From positions 4,712,001 to 4,776,000 of the forward strand of contig NZ_CP147520.1 in the NCBI RefSeq assembly GCF_037201975.1: a stretch of DNA of 64,000 bases, read 5' to 3'. The stretch comes from Streptomyces sp. TG1A-60 (lineage in GTDB: Bacteria > Actinomycetota > Actinomycetes > Streptomycetales > Streptomycetaceae). The stretch's first letter is position 1. Each line of letters begins with the position of its first letter. The notes under the pieces were generated by a model. The model was given only the letters and a program-made list of their open reading frames with translations, did not search any database and had not been told where the DNA came from. This document shows, in pieces, positions 17,021-25,594 of the stretch. The position numbers and the translations under genes are program-made.

Positions 17021-19080
17021 TCCTCGTCTCGGGCGGAGCCGTACGTCGGGTAGGGTCTTCGCTCGCGTGCCGCGGCCGGCCAGGCCCGAGCGGCCTCGTT
17101 GAGCACGGCGCGCCCCGCGGGATGCCGCATCGACAGGAACGCCAGCTCGGAGCCGAGGTCGTCACACAGGTCGGGCAGGGGTTCCGCGTAGGTCTCGGAG
17201 AGGTACCAGAGCGTGTGCAGCAGCCTGTTGACGGATCTGCGTACGTCGTCGGTCTCGGCGTAGCGGTGGTCATGGGCACCGCGGGCGATCTCGGCGCGCT
17301 CGTCGGTCCACCGGTCCGACGGGGGCCGGGGGGCCTCGGCGGCGTACCGGAGGGTGTCCAGCCAGCGGCCCGCCTCCCAGGTGCCGAAGTACTCGGTCAG
17401 CGCGCTCACCACCGGATCCGCGCCCCCCGCCGCCAGGGTGTGCCGCAGCACGTCGGGCTCGTGCCCGGCTCCTTGTGCCGCGTGGTGCTCGCGCAGGAGA
17501 GCGTGCAGATCCTCCCAGCGCCGTCCCGGCGGGGCTGCCGCGGAGGTCGTACGGGCCCCGTGGAGCAGCAGGGCGCGCAGGAACGGGTCGGAGACGAAAC
17601 CTGTGGCGGGGGCGGCGCCGTCCGTCCCGGCCGTCCAGTGCTCCTCCTCCAGGTACTGGGCGGCGGACGGGAGCCCGGCGCCCGGGAAGCCGCCACCGGC
17701 CGGTGCGGACGCCGCCACCAGCGCCTGTGCGGCCTCCCGGTCGCGGGCCAGGGCGAGCGGTATAAGACGGGCGCGCAGCTGGGGCTGCGGAATCAGCTGC
17801 TCCAGCAGCACCTCGGCGACCGGTCGTCCCTCCTCGGCCGGCAGGTCGAGCAACTCCTCCGGTGCGACGGCGCGTCGTCCACTGGCGCGTACGACCGCCT
17901 CGCACAGCATCCTGCTGCCCCCCGGGTGCCCCCGGGTCAGCGCGTGCAGTGCCGACGGCAGATGGCGGTGGAGCGGGCCCTCGGCCGGGTCGAGCATCAG
18001 CAGCAGGTCGTCGTGGGTCAGCGGTGTCAAGGGGATCACGAGCAGTCCCGCCGACGGCGAGCCGGGGACGGTGCGCTCCCAGCCGGAGGCGTGGAGCAGT
18101 TCGGGCGGTTCGCGGCGCGTCGCGTCCGGGTAGAGGTCCGCGCCGTCGCCCAGCCGGGTCGCGACGACGACCAGCGGGTCGCGGGTGCCGGACTCGGGCG
18201 CGGCACGGTGTTCGAGCAGCAGGCCGAGCACGCGCTGTCCGGCGGCGGTGTGCGCGTTGTCCAGCAGGACCAGGGGGCGCGGTGTCCGGTTGATCCGATG
18301 CCACCGGCCGTGGGCGTCGGTGAGGTCTTCGAGGAACGCGGCGATCAGGGTGTGCTCGACCGCGCGCTGGAAGTCGCCGCCCTGGTGGAAGCGCAGGCTC
18401 AGCCGGATCAGGGCGGCTTCACCGTCCTCGGAGCCCGGGAAACGGCTCTGGTACCACTGGTGCACCAGCCGTTCGGCGCGGCTGCGGGTGTGCCGGCCGA
18501 AGTACTGCTGGACGACCGCCTCGGTGACGGGAGCCAGGTCGTGCCGGCGCCGGTCCGGGTCGGCGAGGCGGTCGCTGACGTCGTACGTCCACTGGCTGCC
18601 GTCCGCGTCGGCCGTGCCCTTCTCGAGACCGCAGGCCACGAGGAGGCGCGCGATCCGGTCACGGGCCAGCGACTGTTCGACCTCGCTGCCGCGGTGCCAG
18701 CTGGACACGGCGAACAGTCCGGGCAGCAGACGGGAGAACCGCAGCCGCCCGGCACCGGGGACCACGGGCGCCAGCCCGCACACCAGCTGCTCCAGGATCT
18801 CCACCACGGCCGACGTGTTGGCCGCCGTGGAACCGGACCACCGCCCCTGCTCGATCTGCGCGGCATCGACCCTGCCGAGCGGAACGCGCCCGCGGTAGGC
18901 CTCTTCCAGGGAGTCCAGGACCGCTGTCCTGCCCATGCCGTGGAGGCCGGTCAGCAGCGTCACGGGGAGGTCGTCGCGGTGTTCCCGGAGGACGAGTTCC
19001 CGTCGGTCGGCGGCCAGGCCGACCAGACGGGGCACCAACGCGCGCAGGATGGAGTCCCGTGCGTACAAGGGCATCCGCAT
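17017..19080 (-). CDS. STAND-like NTPase with altered Walker A, unknown role
   Basis: The protein has 687 residues. Near the N-terminus is a P-loop of form GLHGMGRT (45-52), where the usual Lys is Arg. A Walker-B-like PLVLLDNAHTA lies near residue 275, and helical regions follow to the C-terminus. This looks like a P-loop NTPase of the AAA/STAND group, but the Arg may weaken or abolish hydrolysis. ATG 19080 is preceded by GGGAGAGGG. The gene follows the winged-helix-like gene (63 bases between) and is coupled to the binding-protein-like gene downstream. The grouping suggests a signalling or conflict system: an extracellular sensor, an NTPase switch and a DNA-binding-like partner. I know no characterised homologue. 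Confidence 0.7.
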   Translation of the reverse strand: MRMPLYARDSILRALVPRLVGLAADRRELVLREHRDDLPVTLLTGLHGMGRTAVLDSLEEAYRGRVPLGRVDAAQIEQGRWSGSTAANTSAVVEILEQLVCGLAPVVPGAGRLRFSRLLPGLFAVSSWHRGSEVEQSLARDRIARLLVACGLEKGTADADGSQWTYDVSDRLADPDRRRHDLAPVTEAVVQQYFGRHTRSRAERLVHQWYQSRFPGSEDGEAALIRLSLRFHQGGDFQRAVEHTLIAAFLEDLTDAHGRWHRINRTPRPLVLLDNAHTAAGQRVLGLLLEHRAAPESGTRDPLVVVATRLGDGADLYPDATRREPPELLHASGWERTVPGSPSAGLLVIPLTPLTHDDLLLMLDPAEGPLHRHLPSALHALTRGHPGGSRMLCEAVVRASGRRAVAPEELLDLPAEEGRPVAEVLLEQLIPQPQLRARLIPLALARDREAAQALVAASAPAGGGFPGAGLPSAAQYLEEEHWTAGTDGAAPATGFVSDPFLRALLLHGARTTSAAAPPGRRWEDLHALLREHHAAQGAGHEPDVLRHTLAAGGADPVVSALTEYFGTWEAGRWLDTLRYAAEAPRPPSDRWTDERAEIARGAHDHRYAETDDVRRSVNRLLHTLWYLSETYAEPLPDLCDDLGSELAFLSMRHPAGRAVLNEAARAWPAAARERRPYPTYGSARDEE

Positions 19081-19143
19081 CGCCCTCTCCCCCGTTCTGC
19101 CACCGTCTCCGGTGCCGTTGTCGTTCTGCGTGCTCCCGTTGGC

Positions 19144-20202
19144 TCAGCTTCCGAGCAGCCTCCCCAGCGCCTGGCCGACGGCGTCCAGCAGGAACTGCCT
19201 GCCGACCGTGTCGGGGGCGCTGCCCAGCAGGCGCCGCATCCCCTCCATCAGCCCGCGTTGCCGGTCCGGCCCGGGGGTACCGTCGCCGCCGCTGTCGCCG
19301 CTGTCGCCGCTGTCGTCGTCGCCGCGCGCCAGGGCGTCCGCGCTGCGCAGCAGGGCCGCGCGGGACTCCGGTTCGAGGTCCAGTCCCGGTGCCAGCTCCG
19401 CGATGAGCCGGGCGAGGTCGGCGGGTCCCAGCGCGGTGTGCACCTCGATGCTGCTGTGCACGCTGTTGTCGGAGTCGCCCTGGGTGATGTGCCCGATCGT
19501 CTCGGCCTCTATATGGGTGTGCTGGGCGGGCCGACGGCGCTCGCGCTGCTGTGCCACGTACGCGACGATGTCGGAGGAGCCGCTGAGCACGGCGCTCACG
19601 CCCTGTGAGGTGAGGGCCACGTGTGAGCCGACGTCGTTGTGGAACGGCGGCCCCTCACAGGTGATCAGGCCCTCCTCGGCCAGATAGGTGAGGGCCCGGG
19701 CGACCTCGCTCCGGGAGAGGGGTTCACCGAGGAAGAAGACGTCCGGCGAATCGAGGAATCCGCTGATCCGCAGCGGCTGCCGGTGCGGGTTGGCGTGAAT
19801 CCAGTGCAGTACGGCGCGTGCCGCGTGACGGCCCCGCTGGACCGAGTTCGCGCGCAGGGCCTGCAGCCGGCGAGCCCGCTCCGCCCCGGCGGTCCGGAGC
19901 GTCACCACGGGAGCACCCGTGTCCGTGCCGTGTCCGCCATGGGAGCTGATCAGCTCCTCGGCGCTGAGATGGTCGACGATGGCCCGGACCGCGCTCATGG
20001 GAATGCTCTGCAGAGAGCCGAACTCCGCGCAGGAGATCTGGTGGCCCGGCTCCCCCTCCGCCCTGTCCCAGATCCACAGCAGGAGGCGGGGACCGTACCT
20101 CTCGACGTACGCGGCGAAGTCGTCGTAATCCCTGAACGCGGGCACTGAGGCTGACAATGACGGATCCTGTTCGTCTTCGCACCGACGGCTCAACTGCGGC
20201 AC
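19144..20202 (-). CDS. Winged-helix-like protein of the three-gene unit
   Basis: The protein has 352 residues. The first 180 appear to contain two winged-helix-like repeats (around PMSAVRAIVDHLSAEELISS and RSEVARALTYLAEEGLITC). A middle segment, GHITQGDSDNSVHSSIEVHT, is beta-like and polar. The C-terminus has a Gly/Asp/Ser repeat tract and a helical end (VGRQFLLDAVGQALGRLL). The GTG at 20202 is the first possible start; a GTG further in, before PAFRDYDDF, is an alternative. It probably binds DNA or a protein partner for the NTPase encoded next. The family is not recognised. Confidence 0.65.
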   Translation of the reverse strand: MPQLSRRCEDEQDPSLSASVPAFRDYDDFAAYVERYGPRLLLWIWDRAEGEPGHQISCAEFGSLQSIPMSAVRAIVDHLSAEELISSHGGHGTDTGAPVVTLRTAGAERARRLQALRANSVQRGRHAARAVLHWIHANPHRQPLRISGFLDSPDVFFLGEPLSRSEVARALTYLAEEGLITCEGPPFHNDVGSHVALTSQGVSAVLSGSSDIVAYVAQQRERRRPAQHTHIEAETIGHITQGDSDNSVHSSIEVHTALGPADLARLIAELAPGLDLEPESRAALLRSADALARGDDDSGDSGDSGGDGTPGPDRQRGLMEGMRRLLGSAPDTVGRQFLLDAVGQALGRLLGS

Positions 20203-20226
20203 CTACCCTGCTCTCACTCCTGTAAT

Positions 20227-20242
20227 CAGGTCGATTCACCTG
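20227..20242. promoter_or_regulatory. Candidate operator upstream of the winged-helix gene
   Basis: The palindrome CAGGT-6-ACCTG lies 25-40 bases upstream of the 20202 start, in a 300-base gap that otherwise holds nothing recognisable. It may be bound by the product of the same unit. Confidence 0.35.
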
Positions 20243-20505
20243 GCGCAGAGGTACAACGCCGGTGAAATCACCCCAAGTCGGCCATGAGCAGTATGGGGCG
20301 GTCCTTCCTGTCGCCGGTGCCGGAGGCATGCGGTTCGGCCTGCCGTCCTTGTCCGATCGTTCCCCGCCTTCACCCGGCCTTCCGTTCCCATGGCGTTCCC
20401 ACGGCGTCCCCACGAGCCCGCGGGAACGAGAGCGGGGGAGTCGGCTGCGGTCGTCGAATCGCGAGCAGCACGGCTTCGGCCGATGCCGCTTCTGGAGGCA
20501 GCGGG

Positions 20506-22092
20506 TCAGGAAGCCGAACCGTCGAGCCCGAGGCGGATCACGGCGAGTGCCTCGGCGATCTCGACGGTCATCTCGTCGTCGGGGCCGAACACCATGCACA
20601 TGTCCTGGTGGAGCGGTTCGAGGACCTGCCGGGCTTCGACGGCCCGGCCCTGGGCGAGCAGCAGCATCCCGATGTTGTGCCGTAGCTCCACGGCTTCCTC
20701 GCTCACGTCGCTGTCGACGGCCCGCACGACGTTCAGCACGCCCTGGAGCGCGGCGAGCGCGTCGGTGACCTGGCCGAGTTCGGCGCGGCACCGGGCCGCC
20801 TGGGCGCGGCAGGCGCGGGCCTGCTCGCCGGTGGGTCCGGCGATGCGGGCGTACGCGTCGGCGAGAGCGTCGAACTCGGGCAGGGCGGCCCGGTAGTCGC
20901 CGCCGAGGAGGCGGATCGCCGCTCGCTGGCGGCGCAGCGCCAGCACCGGCTTGCTCTCGGAGCCGAGGGCGAGGGCCGCGGGTTCGATGACCTCGCCGAG
21001 CACCTCGGCGGCCTGCGCGAACCGCTCCTCCCCCAGCAGGGCGTCGGAGTGGGCGTACGCCTCCTTGATGTCCTCGCGCAGCCGGGCGGGGACGGGCACC
21101 GGCCGGGCCCCCGGGAGGACGGCTGTCGGCGTCGAACCGCCGGGTGCGGGGGCCTGGGCGCGGGCGCGGGGCGCGAAGGGGTGACGGAACACGCCCGTCG
21201 GGTCGGGCGCGCCGGCCGGCCCGGCATCGGCCGTGCCGGGTTCTCCGCCTGGCGGGGGGAGGAACGGCAGCAGCCGCGCGTACACCTCCTGCGTGTCGGC
21301 GGGCCGTGCCTCGGGCGCCTTGCGCAGCAGGTGCAGGACCAGCTCCTCCAGCGCCTCGGGGACGTCGGGCCGCAGCCGGCGCAGCGGGGTGGGGGCGGCG
21401 TTGACGTGCTGGTACATCAGCAGGTACTCGCTGGCCGCTTCGAACGCGAGGCACCCGCTGAGGAGTTCGTGCAGCACACAGCCCAGCGCGTACAGGTCGG
21501 TCCCCGGGGTGATGCGTCCGCCCCGGACCTGCTCGGGCGACATGTACTGGTGGGTGCCGATGGGGCTGCCGGTGGCGGTCAGCTTGGTGACGTCGGTGCG
21601 CAGGATCGCCGCGATGCCGAAGTCGAGGACCTTCACCGTGCCGTCACGGGCGACGAGGATGTTGCCCGGCTTGAGGTCCCGGTGGATCACCGGCACGTCG
21701 TGCGCGTACGACAGCACGGTCGCGACCTGCGCGGCGACGGCCGCCGCCCAGCTGACCGGCAGCGGCCGGCCGGGGTCGAGATAGGCGGACAGCGGTACGC
21801 CGTCGACGAGCTCCATCACCAGGAACAGCCGCTCGTACGACGCGTCGAGCACCGCGTCGTACACCTGCGGCACGCCGGGGTGCTGGATGCGCGCGGTGAT
21901 GCGGGCCTCGCGACGGAAGCGCTTGGCGAACTCCTCGGCCAACTGCGGGGAGGTGACCGACGCCTGCCGGATGAGCTTCACGGCGACGGGCCGGTCGAGC
22001 ACGGCGTCGTAGCCGCGCCACACGTCGCCCATGCCGCCGTGGCTGAGCTCCTCCAGGAGTTCGTAACGGTCGGAGATCGCCTCCTGCGGCAC
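20506..22092 (-). CDS. Cytosolic Ser/Thr protein kinase with C-terminal TPR-like region
   Basis: The protein has 528 residues. The Hanks-type kinase domain (about 8-270) has the glycine loop LSHGGMGDVWRG, Lys39, the canonical catalytic loop HRDLKPGN (137-144), DFG (157-159) and an SPE motif. A Pro/Ala-rich linker (about 280-335) leads to a helical TPR-like region (about 340-520) with repeated Ala-rich helices (FAQAAEVLGEVIEPAALALG, and YRAALPEFDALADAYARIAG). No membrane helix is present. The kinase-TPR layout is common in Streptomyces. It lies next to, and transcribes in the same direction as, the sensor/NTPase unit, and could phosphorylate its members. The start is GTG at 22092. Confidence 0.92.
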   Translation of the reverse strand: MPQEAISDRYELLEELSHGGMGDVWRGYDAVLDRPVAVKLIRQASVTSPQLAEEFAKRFRREARITARIQHPGVPQVYDAVLDASYERLFLVMELVDGVPLSAYLDPGRPLPVSWAAAVAAQVATVLSYAHDVPVIHRDLKPGNILVARDGTVKVLDFGIAAILRTDVTKLTATGSPIGTHQYMSPEQVRGGRITPGTDLYALGCVLHELLSGCLAFEAASEYLLMYQHVNAAPTPLRRLRPDVPEALEELVLHLLRKAPEARPADTQEVYARLLPFLPPPGGEPGTADAGPAGAPDPTGVFRHPFAPRARAQAPAPGGSTPTAVLPGARPVPVPARLREDIKEAYAHSDALLGEERFAQAAEVLGEVIEPAALALGSESKPVLALRRQRAAIRLLGGDYRAALPEFDALADAYARIAGPTGEQARACRAQAARCRAELGQVTDALAALQGVLNVVRAVDSDVSEEAVELRHNIGMLLLAQGRAVEARQVLEPLHQDMCMVFGPDDEMTVEIAEALAVIRLGLDGSAS

Positions 22093-22181
22093 CTTGCCCC
22101 CGGTGTGCGTGATGAACAGTCACGGTCAGGAGTCAAGTGTGACCGCTGCGTCGATCCGCCGTCCAGCGGTCGCGGTGCGAC

Positions 22182-22211
22182 ATGCCCATGCCCATGCCCA
22201 TGGACATGGGC
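22182..22211. repeat. ATGCCC hexamer run and palindrome
   Basis: Three ATGCCC units are followed by the palindrome GCCCATG-GA-CATGGGC (22196-22211). It lies just beyond the end of the minus-strand ATPase gene and could serve as its terminator. Confidence 0.5.
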
Positions 22212-22248
22212 GCGCGGTGGACGACGGGCAGGAGGGCGCGGCGGCCGG

Positions 22249-22650
22249 TCAGCCTCCCGCAGGCAGGACGTACTCCGCCCAGACCGTCTTGCCGGGGCCG
22301 TCCCGGCGCGGGTGCCAGTCCCAGTGGTCGGCGAGGTGCTCCACCAGGAGCAGGCCGCGGCCGGTGTCGCGGAGGTCCGTGGGCGTCGCTGCGACCGGTA
22401 CGACCGGTACGCCTTCGGTGCGGGTGTCGGTGACCTCGATCCGTACGGTCATGGCGTCGCGGACCAACGAGAGGTGGAAGTCGCGGCCGGAGACCCGGCC
22501 GTGCCGGACGGCGTTGGCGGCGAGCTCGGCGACGATGTGCGTCAGTGCGTGGTGCGTGTCGCAGTCATAGGGGATGCCCCACGCGTCGAGCCGCTGCCCG
22601 GCAAGACGCCGGGCGAGCCGCGCGCCGCGCGGAGTGGAGCTGAAGCGCAT
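22249..22650 (-). CDS. RsbW-like ATP-binding protein (HATPase_c_2)
   Basis: The 133-residue single-domain GHKL ATPase is of the anti-sigma-factor/RsbW type that abounds in Streptomyces. The N-box is ELAANAVRHG, and the G-box is DTGRGLLLVEHLADHWDWH. Such proteins bind ATP and may phosphorylate anti-anti-sigma partners. The ATG at 22650 has no ribosome site. A second frame just upstream opens with MTSETAPPTASPDPP, which looks like the normal N-terminus of this family, so a one-base frameshift or sequencing error near 22650-22700 is possible. The divergent XRE/DUF397 pair next door is a common neighbour. Confidence 0.85.
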   Translation of the reverse strand: MRFSSTPRGARLARRLAGQRLDAWGIPYDCDTHHALTHIVAELAANAVRHGRVSGRDFHLSLVRDAMTVRIEVTDTRTEGVPVVPVAATPTDLRDTGRGLLLVEHLADHWDWHPRRDGPGKTVWAEYVLPAGG

Positions 22651-22876
22651 CGCGAAGTGGCTTGTGGGGCTGGCGGGTCGGGGGACGCGGTCGGGGGAGC
22701 GGTCTCACTGGTCATGCCCTCAACGCTCCCGGTGGTGGCGTAGCGTGACCAGTGGTGACGCACCGCCGCGTTCCGTTTGTACGCGACGGGGCGGGAGGTG
22801 TACGGGGCGCGCCGCGTGACCGGCTCGGGGCGGGCGCGTTGGGCCGGGGAACCGGGCCGGGGAGGCGGTGGAGCCG

Positions 22877-23752
22877 ATGGAGTCGGTGGAATCGGTGGAG
22901 CAGGGCGAGGCCGAGGGCGCGCGGGAAGACGGTGGGCCCAGGCCGGAGGACGAGCCGGGGTCGGGCGTGGTGACGGCGTTCGGGCGGCAGTTGAAGCTGC
23001 TGCGGGTTCGGGCGGGCCTGGAACGACCGGAGTTCGGGAAGCTCACGGGCTACGCGGGCCAGTCGATCGCCTCCTTCGAGCAGGGCCGGCGGATTCCCCC
23101 GCCGAGGTTCATCGACCGCGCGGACGAGGTGCTGGACGCCGGGGGCGTCCTCAAGGCGCTGAAGGAGGAGGTGGGGCGGGCACAGTATCCGGCGTTCTTC
23201 CGGGACATGGCGCGGTTGGAGGCGGAGGCGGTCGAGTTGTGCGCCTACGACTCCCACGTGGTCAACGGGCTGTTGCAGACGGAGGAGTACACGCGGGCGT
23301 TGCTCGCCATGCGGCGCCCGCTGCTGAACGAGGAGACGATCGAGCTGCGGGTGGCAGCGCGACTCGCCCGGCAGGTGATCTTCGATCGCTGGCCTGCACC
23401 ACTGCTCAGCTTCGTGCTCGAAGAGTCCGTGTTGCGTAAGCCTCTCGGCGGGAAGGCAGTGCTGCGAGGGCAGCTCGAACAGCTACTGCTCATCGGCCAG
23501 AAGCGCAATGTGGAGATCCAGGTCATGCCGCTCGACCGGGAGGACAACGCGGGAGTGGACGGCCCGTTCACGGTTCTTACGCGGAAGGGCGGCGAGCAGG
23601 TCACGTACATGGAGGTCCAAGGGCGCAGCAGCCTCCTGACGGACCGAGAAGAGGTGCGTCTCGCTGCCGCGCGCTATGGGATCATCCGATCGCAGGCTCT
23701 CACTCCGCGAGAGTCCCTGGGATTCATCGAGAAGTTGCTGGGAGAGCTATGA
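22877..23752 (+). CDS. XRE-family regulator with DUF5753 ligand domain
   Basis: The protein has about 291 residues. The N-terminus is low-complexity and acidic. The helix-turn-helix spans about 30-85 (GRQLKLLRVRAGLERPEFG then YAGQSIASFEQGRR). DUF5753 follows to the end (ICEV-like region with AYDSHVVNGLLQTEEYTRAL and VEIQVMPLDRED). This regulator class always pairs with a DUF397 gene downstream, here through an ATGA overlap. The pairs behave like abaA/whiJ-type developmental regulators. The start is ATG 22877 (GGGGAGG upstream); GTG 22868 is also possible. Confidence 0.93.
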   Translation: MESVESVEQGEAEGAREDGGPRPEDEPGSGVVTAFGRQLKLLRVRAGLERPEFGKLTGYAGQSIASFEQGRRIPPPRFIDRADEVLDAGGVLKALKEEVGRAQYPAFFRDMARLEAEAVELCAYDSHVVNGLLQTEEYTRALLAMRRPLLNEETIELRVAARLARQVIFDRWPAPLLSFVLEESVLRKPLGGKAVLRGQLEQLLLIGQKRNVEIQVMPLDREDNAGVDGPFTVLTRKGGEQVTYMEVQGRSSLLTDREEVRLAAARYGIIRSQALTPRESLGFIEKLLGEL

Positions 23753-23961
23753 ACACCGCAGGTAGCTCGGATGCCGCTCTGGAACTCGCCTGGTGCAAAA
23801 GCAGCTACAGCGGCGCCGAGGGCGGGCAGTGCGTGGAGGTCGCAGCCGCCGTGGACGCCGTACACATCCGGGACTCGAAGGTCCGATCCGGACCGGTTCT
23901 GACGGTCACCCCCGAGGCGTGGGCCGGGCTCGTCCGGCTGGCCGCCGACCAGGCCGTCTGA
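23749..23961 (+). CDS. DUF397 protein
   Basis: The 70-residue protein has the family signature LAWCKSSYSGAEGGQCVEVA and VHIRDSK. Its ATG overlaps the stop of the XRE regulator gene. DUF397 proteins are thought to modulate the partner regulator, as in the whiJ-type systems of Streptomyces. A strong terminator follows. Confidence 0.95.
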   Translation: MNTAGSSDAALELAWCKSSYSGAEGGQCVEVAAAVDAVHIRDSKVRSGPVLTVTPEAWAGLVRLAADQAV

Positions 23962-23981
23962 GCCGTACATTCGTCACCCCG

Positions 23982-24017
23982 GTGGGTGCCCAGTCGCACG
24001 AGCCGCTGGGCACCCAC
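23982..24017. terminator. Terminator after the XRE/DUF397 pair
   Basis: A perfect 12-bp stem GTGGGTGCCCAG and its complement close over a 12-base loop, 20 bases after the DUF397 stop. Confidence 0.8.
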
Positions 24018-24132
24018 GTCGTGCAGGGTCAGCCGAGACCTGGAGTACCGGTCTGGCAGATGAGTCCGCGGGGGCGGATCCGATGCAGCGTTGCTACTTC
24101 ACATCCTTGGCCAGGACGGCGACGGCGACCTT

Positions 24133-24373
24133 GCCGGGTCTTCGAACTTGAGCGGGGTCTGGTCTCGGGTGGCCTGCCGCACCGTCACTGACGGTCAGAA
24201 GGAGGGGAGTTGGGCCCTGGATGCAGGAAGCCCGTGGTCGTAAGTGATCATGACTGTTCTCTACGCAGCTTGATCACCTGGACACACGGGCTTGGACAAC
24301 AATACGACGTTGCTGCTCGACCTGGACGGCCTGGCCGTGGCCAAGGTCGAGCGGCTCGTGGACGGCACCCGGC
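24133..24373 (+). mobile_element. 5' end fragment of an ISL3-family element
   Basis: About 240 bases are nearly identical to the left end of the complete ISL3 element at 36789. They cover the terminal repeat (GGGTCTTCGAACTT), the leader and the first 27 codons of the transposase starting at TTG 24292. The similarity stops abruptly at 24373, where an IS256-type fragment begins. This is a dead remnant of a second copy. Confidence 0.85.
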
Positions 24374-24560
24374 GCACGATCTCGTCGATCAGGGAACCGG
24401 AGTGGGTGGAGCCGTCATCGGTGACTACGCTGAGCACGGGCGGGCCTTCCCGACCCGCGCTGCGAACGCGGGCCTACTCGGAGACCTTCAGAGGATCATT
24501 CGGGAAGGTACGCCCTTGGCGTTCGACCCGAGGCTGATCCACAGGTTCCGAGCATTGCTC
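24374..24560 (-). pseudogene. 5' end fragment of an IS256-family element
   Basis: On the minus strand a GTG at 24437 opens MLSVVTDDGSTHSGS and continues to LIDEIV before the ISL3 junction. This is the characteristic N-terminus of IS256-type transposases. The untranslated end contains TGTGGATCAG, also seen at the 3' remnant near 12060, which fits a terminal inverted repeat. Confidence 0.7.
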
Positions 24561-24574
24561 CTCAGTGTCCGCAT

Positions 24575-25513
24575 TCAGTCACCGTGGTCGTCGGCACCTG
24601 GCTGGACCTCGTCGTCCCGGGTCTGGATTACTGCGGCGGCGCGGTGCAGCTCGGCGAGAACCGTGCGGACGGCATTGCGGGCGATGCGTTCGGGACGGTG
24701 CAGTACGTCGATGTGGCGGTGGGTGTGTACACCGCTGAGCGGTTTGAGGACGACCGCGGGGTGGGGACGCGCCGTCCAACGCGGCATGAGTGCCAAACCG
24801 CCGCCGGCTGCCACGACCTCGGCGACCACGGAGAATTCATTGACGCGGTGGACGATGTCGGGCCGGCGGTTCGCGGCAGTGGCGATGGCCTCGATGGTGG
24901 CCAGCAGCGGGAATCCGTCGTGCACGGTGATCCAGGGCTGATCGGCCACGTCCTGCGGGGACAGCTGGCGCCGTGCGGCCAACGGGTGGTCGATCGGTAC
25001 CGCGATGTCGAGCGGTTCGCGCAGCAGCGTGGTGGCGGTCACGGTGCGCGGCCATGCCGGAGCGTGGTCGAGCCGGTGGGCGAGCACGAGGTCGTAGTCG
25101 CGGGTGAGGCGGGGGAAGTGGTTCTGGGCTACGTCCTCGTCGGCGAGCGCCAGGCGGGGGCGGCCCGGGCCGGTGAGGCCGCGCAGCAGAAGAGGGAAGA
25201 ACGTGGCCGCTCCACTGTGGAAGGCGGCCACCGAGACGACGCCGTCGGGCTGTTCGACGTAGTCAGTGACGGCGTTCCGTGCTCGTGCCAGGGCGGTCTC
25301 CACCTCGATCGCGGCGTCGGCCAGTGCCTGCCCGGCCTCGGTGAGCACCACCCGGCGTCCCGCGCGCTCGGTCAGCGGCACGGGGATCGAGCGTTGCAGC
25401 AGCCGCAGTTGCTGCGAGACCGCCGAGGGCGTCACCAGCAGAGCTTCGGCGACCGCGGTGACGCTGCCGAGCTCTCTCAGTTCCCGCAGGATCCGCAGTT
25501 GTCGTGCATCCAC
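24575..25513 (-). CDS. LysR-family transcription regulator
   Basis: The 312-residue regulator has an N-terminal winged helix (about 1-60, with RELRELGSVTAVAEALLVTP and SAVSQQLRLL). The LysR substrate-binding domain covers about 90-290. It is divergent from the EamA transporter gene at 25595, with 80 bases between starts. It very likely controls that gene in response to the transported compound. The GTG at 25513 is used; a small frame overlap makes other starts less likely. Confidence 0.92.
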   Translation of the reverse strand: MDARQLRILRELRELGSVTAVAEALLVTPSAVSQQLRLLQRSIPVPLTERAGRRVVLTEAGQALADAAIEVETALARARNAVTDYVEQPDGVVSVAAFHSGAATFFPLLLRGLTGPGRPRLALADEDVAQNHFPRLTRDYDLVLAHRLDHAPAWPRTVTATTLLREPLDIAVPIDHPLAARRQLSPQDVADQPWITVHDGFPLLATIEAIATAANRRPDIVHRVNEFSVVAEVVAAGGGLALMPRWTARPHPAVVLKPLSGVHTHRHIDVLHRPERIARNAVRTVLAELHRAAAVIQTRDDEVQPGADDHGD

Positions 25514-25594
25514 CTCAATAGTGTAGGGCTGCTACAGCGTAGTTTCAGAGGTTGGCACTGGGCTTCAGTTTCCTGGTCGGGCAGCGTGTGGCGC

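Noticed and set aside
17122..19608. 828-codon plus-strand frame opposite the NTPase gene
   Set aside because: Shadow frame with biased composition; the minus-strand frame has a P-loop, good start and coupled neighbours.
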